Positions 61,409 through 64,000 of a DNA stretch of 64,000 bases are shown piece after piece. Location of the stretch: the NCBI RefSeq assembly GCF_033439725.1, contig NW_026944383.1:6696001-6760000 (forward strand), given 5' to 3'. The notes under the pieces are model-generated. The model was not told the origin of the DNA, did no database searches, and worked only from the letters and a program-made list of their open reading frames with translations. A program made the position numbers and the translations under genes. The stretch's first letter is position 1. Every line of letters starts with the position of its first letter. Source of the stretch: Neurospora tetraspora. Taxonomy: Eukaryota; Ascomycota; Sordariomycetes; Sordariales; Sordariaceae.

Positions 61409-62494
61409 CTAGTGATACAGGAAACCAGAGGTTTCCAGCACCTTGTAGAATAATCTAGCTTAGTCATAGAGGTTCTAGTTACCAGGCTTGGGACAAAAGT
61501 TCTTAAAACCTTTATTGCCAACCTAATACTTAAGCTAGGCTAGGCCCTAACTTCTAAACCTTCCTCTTCTTCTCATAATCACGCTTCCTACTTAGAAAAC
61601 CGAATACAAGGTCTTCTATAGGAAACACCCAGACTTCCGCATCACCTAGAAATAAATCTACAGTAAATTATAAATTATTATTACTATAAAATATTTATAT
61701 TAATAGAATTTTAATAAGCGTCTACATTTAGGTTATAATTATAACTAAATTATAAAACTATAATACTTATATAAAGTATTGTACTTACTTACTTAAGCGT
61801 TACGTTTATAACGATAAGGAATTCCGCGGCTATTAGGAGGAGATTATAATCGATTAGGATAAAAATGATAAACCGGACTAAAAGGACTTCGCTATCCTTA
61901 AATTAATTAAATCGATAAAGAAGAAAATAGATAATAAATGCTCTTTTTTAACTAACCTTCAAAATAAGCTATGTAGAAACTTCGTTCCTCGTAGTATAAA
62001 GCGTAAGGGGGGTATATCCAACCTTTAAATTAGTACGGAAGATACTAAGAACGTAAAGAATATAGAAGAGAATATCGATAATATCAATAAAGAATTTAAT
62101 TAGTAATTCGATAATAAATTCGTAGAGGAGGAGGCTACCGAACTTTAGGGATAATTAAATAGTATACTAGTTAATAGGGAAACCCTTGGATTTCTATATC
62201 TTTCCTATATTATAGCTTAGTCTAATAATAACAGCCTAGATTAGCTAGGCCGTCATGAAGGCTTCCATGCCCAGCTGTTGCCTAGAGCTTGGGCCACCCT
62301 ATGCTCTATGCTCTAGCTCTCGCACAACATATCCTTTCTATACAGACGGCTGGCTGGGACAGCCTCCTCCTTCCTTATACATTATCTTTCTTCTTTACTT
62401 CTAATACTACGTATTGCACATTCCTAGCATCGTGGTATATAGAAGCAACGGTCCTATTCGTGTAACCCTCCATATTAACCTCCCGTATCACTAG
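61409..62494. mobile_element. Candidate LTR-type fossil bounded by TGATAC...GTATCA and CTAG duplication
   Basis: The unit 61413-62490 starts TGATAC and ends GTATCA, the TG...CA form of long terminal repeats, and is flanked on both sides by CTAG (61409-61412 and 62491-62494), a 4-bp target duplication. The outer parts (about 61413-61655 and 62170-62490) keep CpA and TpG, while the middle is RIP-mutated. I see no direct repeat between the outer parts, so it may be a solo LTR or a composite. It is broken, without coding capacity, and looks younger at the edges than the surrounding block. Family not determined. Confidence 0.4.
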
Positions 62495-64000
62495 TAATTT
62501 ATACGAAATATAACGAGATTGTTCTAATAAATTATAGTATAAAGTTATTCCTTTTCTTTTTTATTGTTTCAAATATTAGTATATTTTCTTTTCTTTGGGC
62601 TCGGATTTTTATTATTATAGGCTTTTAGGCGTAGGGTTAATAGGTATTAATTAGGAAGATAATATTAATATTTAATATTTTATTTCTTTTATTTTTTATA
62701 AAGGTTATTTCGCGATCCCTTCTATATAACGATAGTACTAATAAATAATAATAAAGGAACGAAGGACAAAATTATAACATTTACATTAATTTTATATTTA
62801 ATCAATTATAGTATTCGGTTTCATCCTTTGTATTATTAATATATATTAAAATACAATATTTATATTATATATCATAAAACGTAGTATTGAATGTAAGTAA
62901 CTAGTATATTTTTAAGTATTTCGAGATTAATTTTCTAATAGAATTAATTATTGTCAATTATTTTTAACAGATCTAGTTTAATTAACGTAACTATAAAACT
63001 ATCTAAATATTTATTATCGCAGTTCTTATTTCTATTATAATAATAGGGTAAATACTGATAAAATAGCGCCGACGAAATTTCCCTAATATTTCCCAACTTA
63101 TTTCACATCAAAAATTCAATCTAAAAAAATGTAGAATTTCTACAGTACTACCAAAAATTTATTAATATACGTAGCGTATTATCTTATCGTCCTTCGTCCC
63201 GCTTACGTTTACTCCTAATTATAATAAAGTAAACCTCTATTCTAACTCCTCTTCTACTCTAATTCCTCTTCTATATTTTATTTTTCGTCTTTTTATATTA
63301 TACTAACTATTATATCTCTACGTAGAAAGATCAATATAATTATATGTTATTAATATCTTTATTGTATTAAATTATTATATTATTCTTCTATATCGTTTTA
63401 TTAATATACTAATCCTCGCGCCATTTCTACGAATTTTCCCGTCGTATAGTAATTTCGAATATAAATTATATTATTCTTACTTTAGAATTACGCGAAATAT
63501 TTAATACGTATATATTAATATATATAATAGAAAGAGGACTTAAACGCTAGCGCAATAGAAAAACTATTATTCTTAAACTATATAAAGGTAGGCCTCTTAG
63601 TAATAAGAATAAATGTTGAACTATTATTACCTTTAATATCATTATTCCTATTACCCCTCCTCCGAATACCCTTACTTAAATTCCTATTATAAATCCCACC
63701 GCTACTCCTACTATTATTAAAAAGCTTAAGCGGAGTAGACTTTATGAAAGTTAAAATAAGAAGCCGTAAATTACTACTAACTAGGTTATTACTACAATTA
63801 TTACTACTCCTATTCCCGCAACTACTATTACTCCTACTCCCGTAATTACTATTACTCCTACTCTTGCAAAGTAGAATAAAGTTACTACCGCCTCTCCTAT
63901 TTATATCCCCGATAAAAAAAATATAATAGGAAACGCTACCTTAAACGCCGCCAATATTTTTACTGGCAAAAGCTTACGCCTAAACGGATATTACAAACTA
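62495..64000. other. RIP-mutated DNA to the window end
   Basis: AT-rich with few CpA or TpG. A coding-like stretch from about 63480 to the end (plus strand) has Ile/Thr/Pro-rich composition and stops of the RIP type, which suggests another decayed element running off the window. Confidence 0.45.
63797..63870. repeat. 24-bp tandem repeat, three copies
   Basis: Three imperfect copies of a unit containing ATTACTCCTACTCCCG, spaced 24 bp apart. In the plus-strand coding-like frame each unit reads about TPTPxxTI, a Thr/Pro repeat. Confidence 0.7.

Larger units (their letters stand above)
55276..64000. repeat. RIP-mutated, AT-rich heterochromatin-like block
   Basis: Composition changes within about 60 bp, from balanced to strongly AT-rich, and stays so to the end of the window. 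Whole lines (for example 57661-57780) contain no CpA and no TpG, while TpA is everywhere and the remaining C is mostly in CpG, CpC or CpT. This is the footprint of repeat-induced point mutation, which converts C to T at CpA in duplicated DNA. Open frames are almost absent. Such blocks in Neurospora are typically DNA-methylated and H3K9me3-marked, at centromeres, subtelomeres or dispersed. No telomere repeat array is present, so which type this is cannot be told. A part near 55900-56050 is richer in C and G than its surroundings. Confidence 0.92.

Noticed and set aside
55276-64000. Telomere or rRNA array
   Set aside because: No TTAGGG/CCCTAA arrays and no rRNA-like conserved segments were seen; the block is explained by RIP-mutated repeats.
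1-64000. CRISPR array or bacterial-type operon
   Set aside because: No regularly spaced repeats with unique spacers; all supported genes are eukaryotic with introns.

Overview
The window looks like nuclear DNA of a filamentous ascomycete, most probably Neurospora or a close Sordariales relative. Protein genes are interrupted by short introns (most 50-140 bp) with GTAAGT/GTATGT-type donors and GCTAAC/CTGAC-like branch sites. Many proteins carry Gln, Ser, Pro or acidic low-complexity tracts. The last 8.7 kb is extremely AT-rich, with very few CpA and TpG dinucleotides and an excess of TpA, which is the signature of repeat-induced point mutation (RIP).

Layout: 1-55.27 kb is gene-bearing, near-balanced DNA with 12 well-supported protein genes. 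In order they are: a Gln-rich/acidic protein of unknown function (-); a mitochondrial MutS homologue MSH1 (+); ribosomal stalk protein P0 (-), divergent from the tRNA m7G methyltransferase subunit TRM82 (+); a BTB/POZ protein (-); a HELQ/Hel308-type DNA helicase (-); an Snt2-like BAH-PHD-SANT chromatin protein (+); a cytosine deaminase (-); a farnesylated type I Hsp40 of the Ydj1/Mas5 kind (+); a proline iminopeptidase-like hydrolase (-); an unrecognised protein with three Cys-Pro motifs (+); a Tvp38-like membrane protein (-); and a CUE + CCCH + SMR protein related to the no-go-decay nuclease group (-). That last list has 13 entries because the first gene is a weaker call. The genes are ordinary housekeeping and chromatin functions with no sign of a cluster or shared pathway.

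Between HELQ and the Snt2-like gene (22.9-30.9 kb) lies an 8-kb interval with no intact gene. It holds two diverged copies of one fragment about 3.2 kb apart, a decayed coiled-coil repeat gene, an AT-enriched patch with another broken ORF and a 46-bp tandem duplication. A 426-bp MITE-like element with long terminal inverted repeats sits between two convergent genes at 47.8-48.2 kb.

From about 55.28 kb to the end is RIP-mutated, gene-free DNA, probably constitutive heterochromatin. Inside it I can recognise the relic of a MULE-type DNA transposon (about 56.4-58.1 kb). There is also an island that escaped RIP (58.27-58.77 kb, possibly a nuclear copy of mitochondrial DNA) and a candidate LTR-type fossil with TG...CA ends and a 4-bp target duplication (61.4-62.5 kb). 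No rRNA, tRNA or CRISPR array was found. All exon structures are read by eye from splice signals and protein continuity, not from transcripts.
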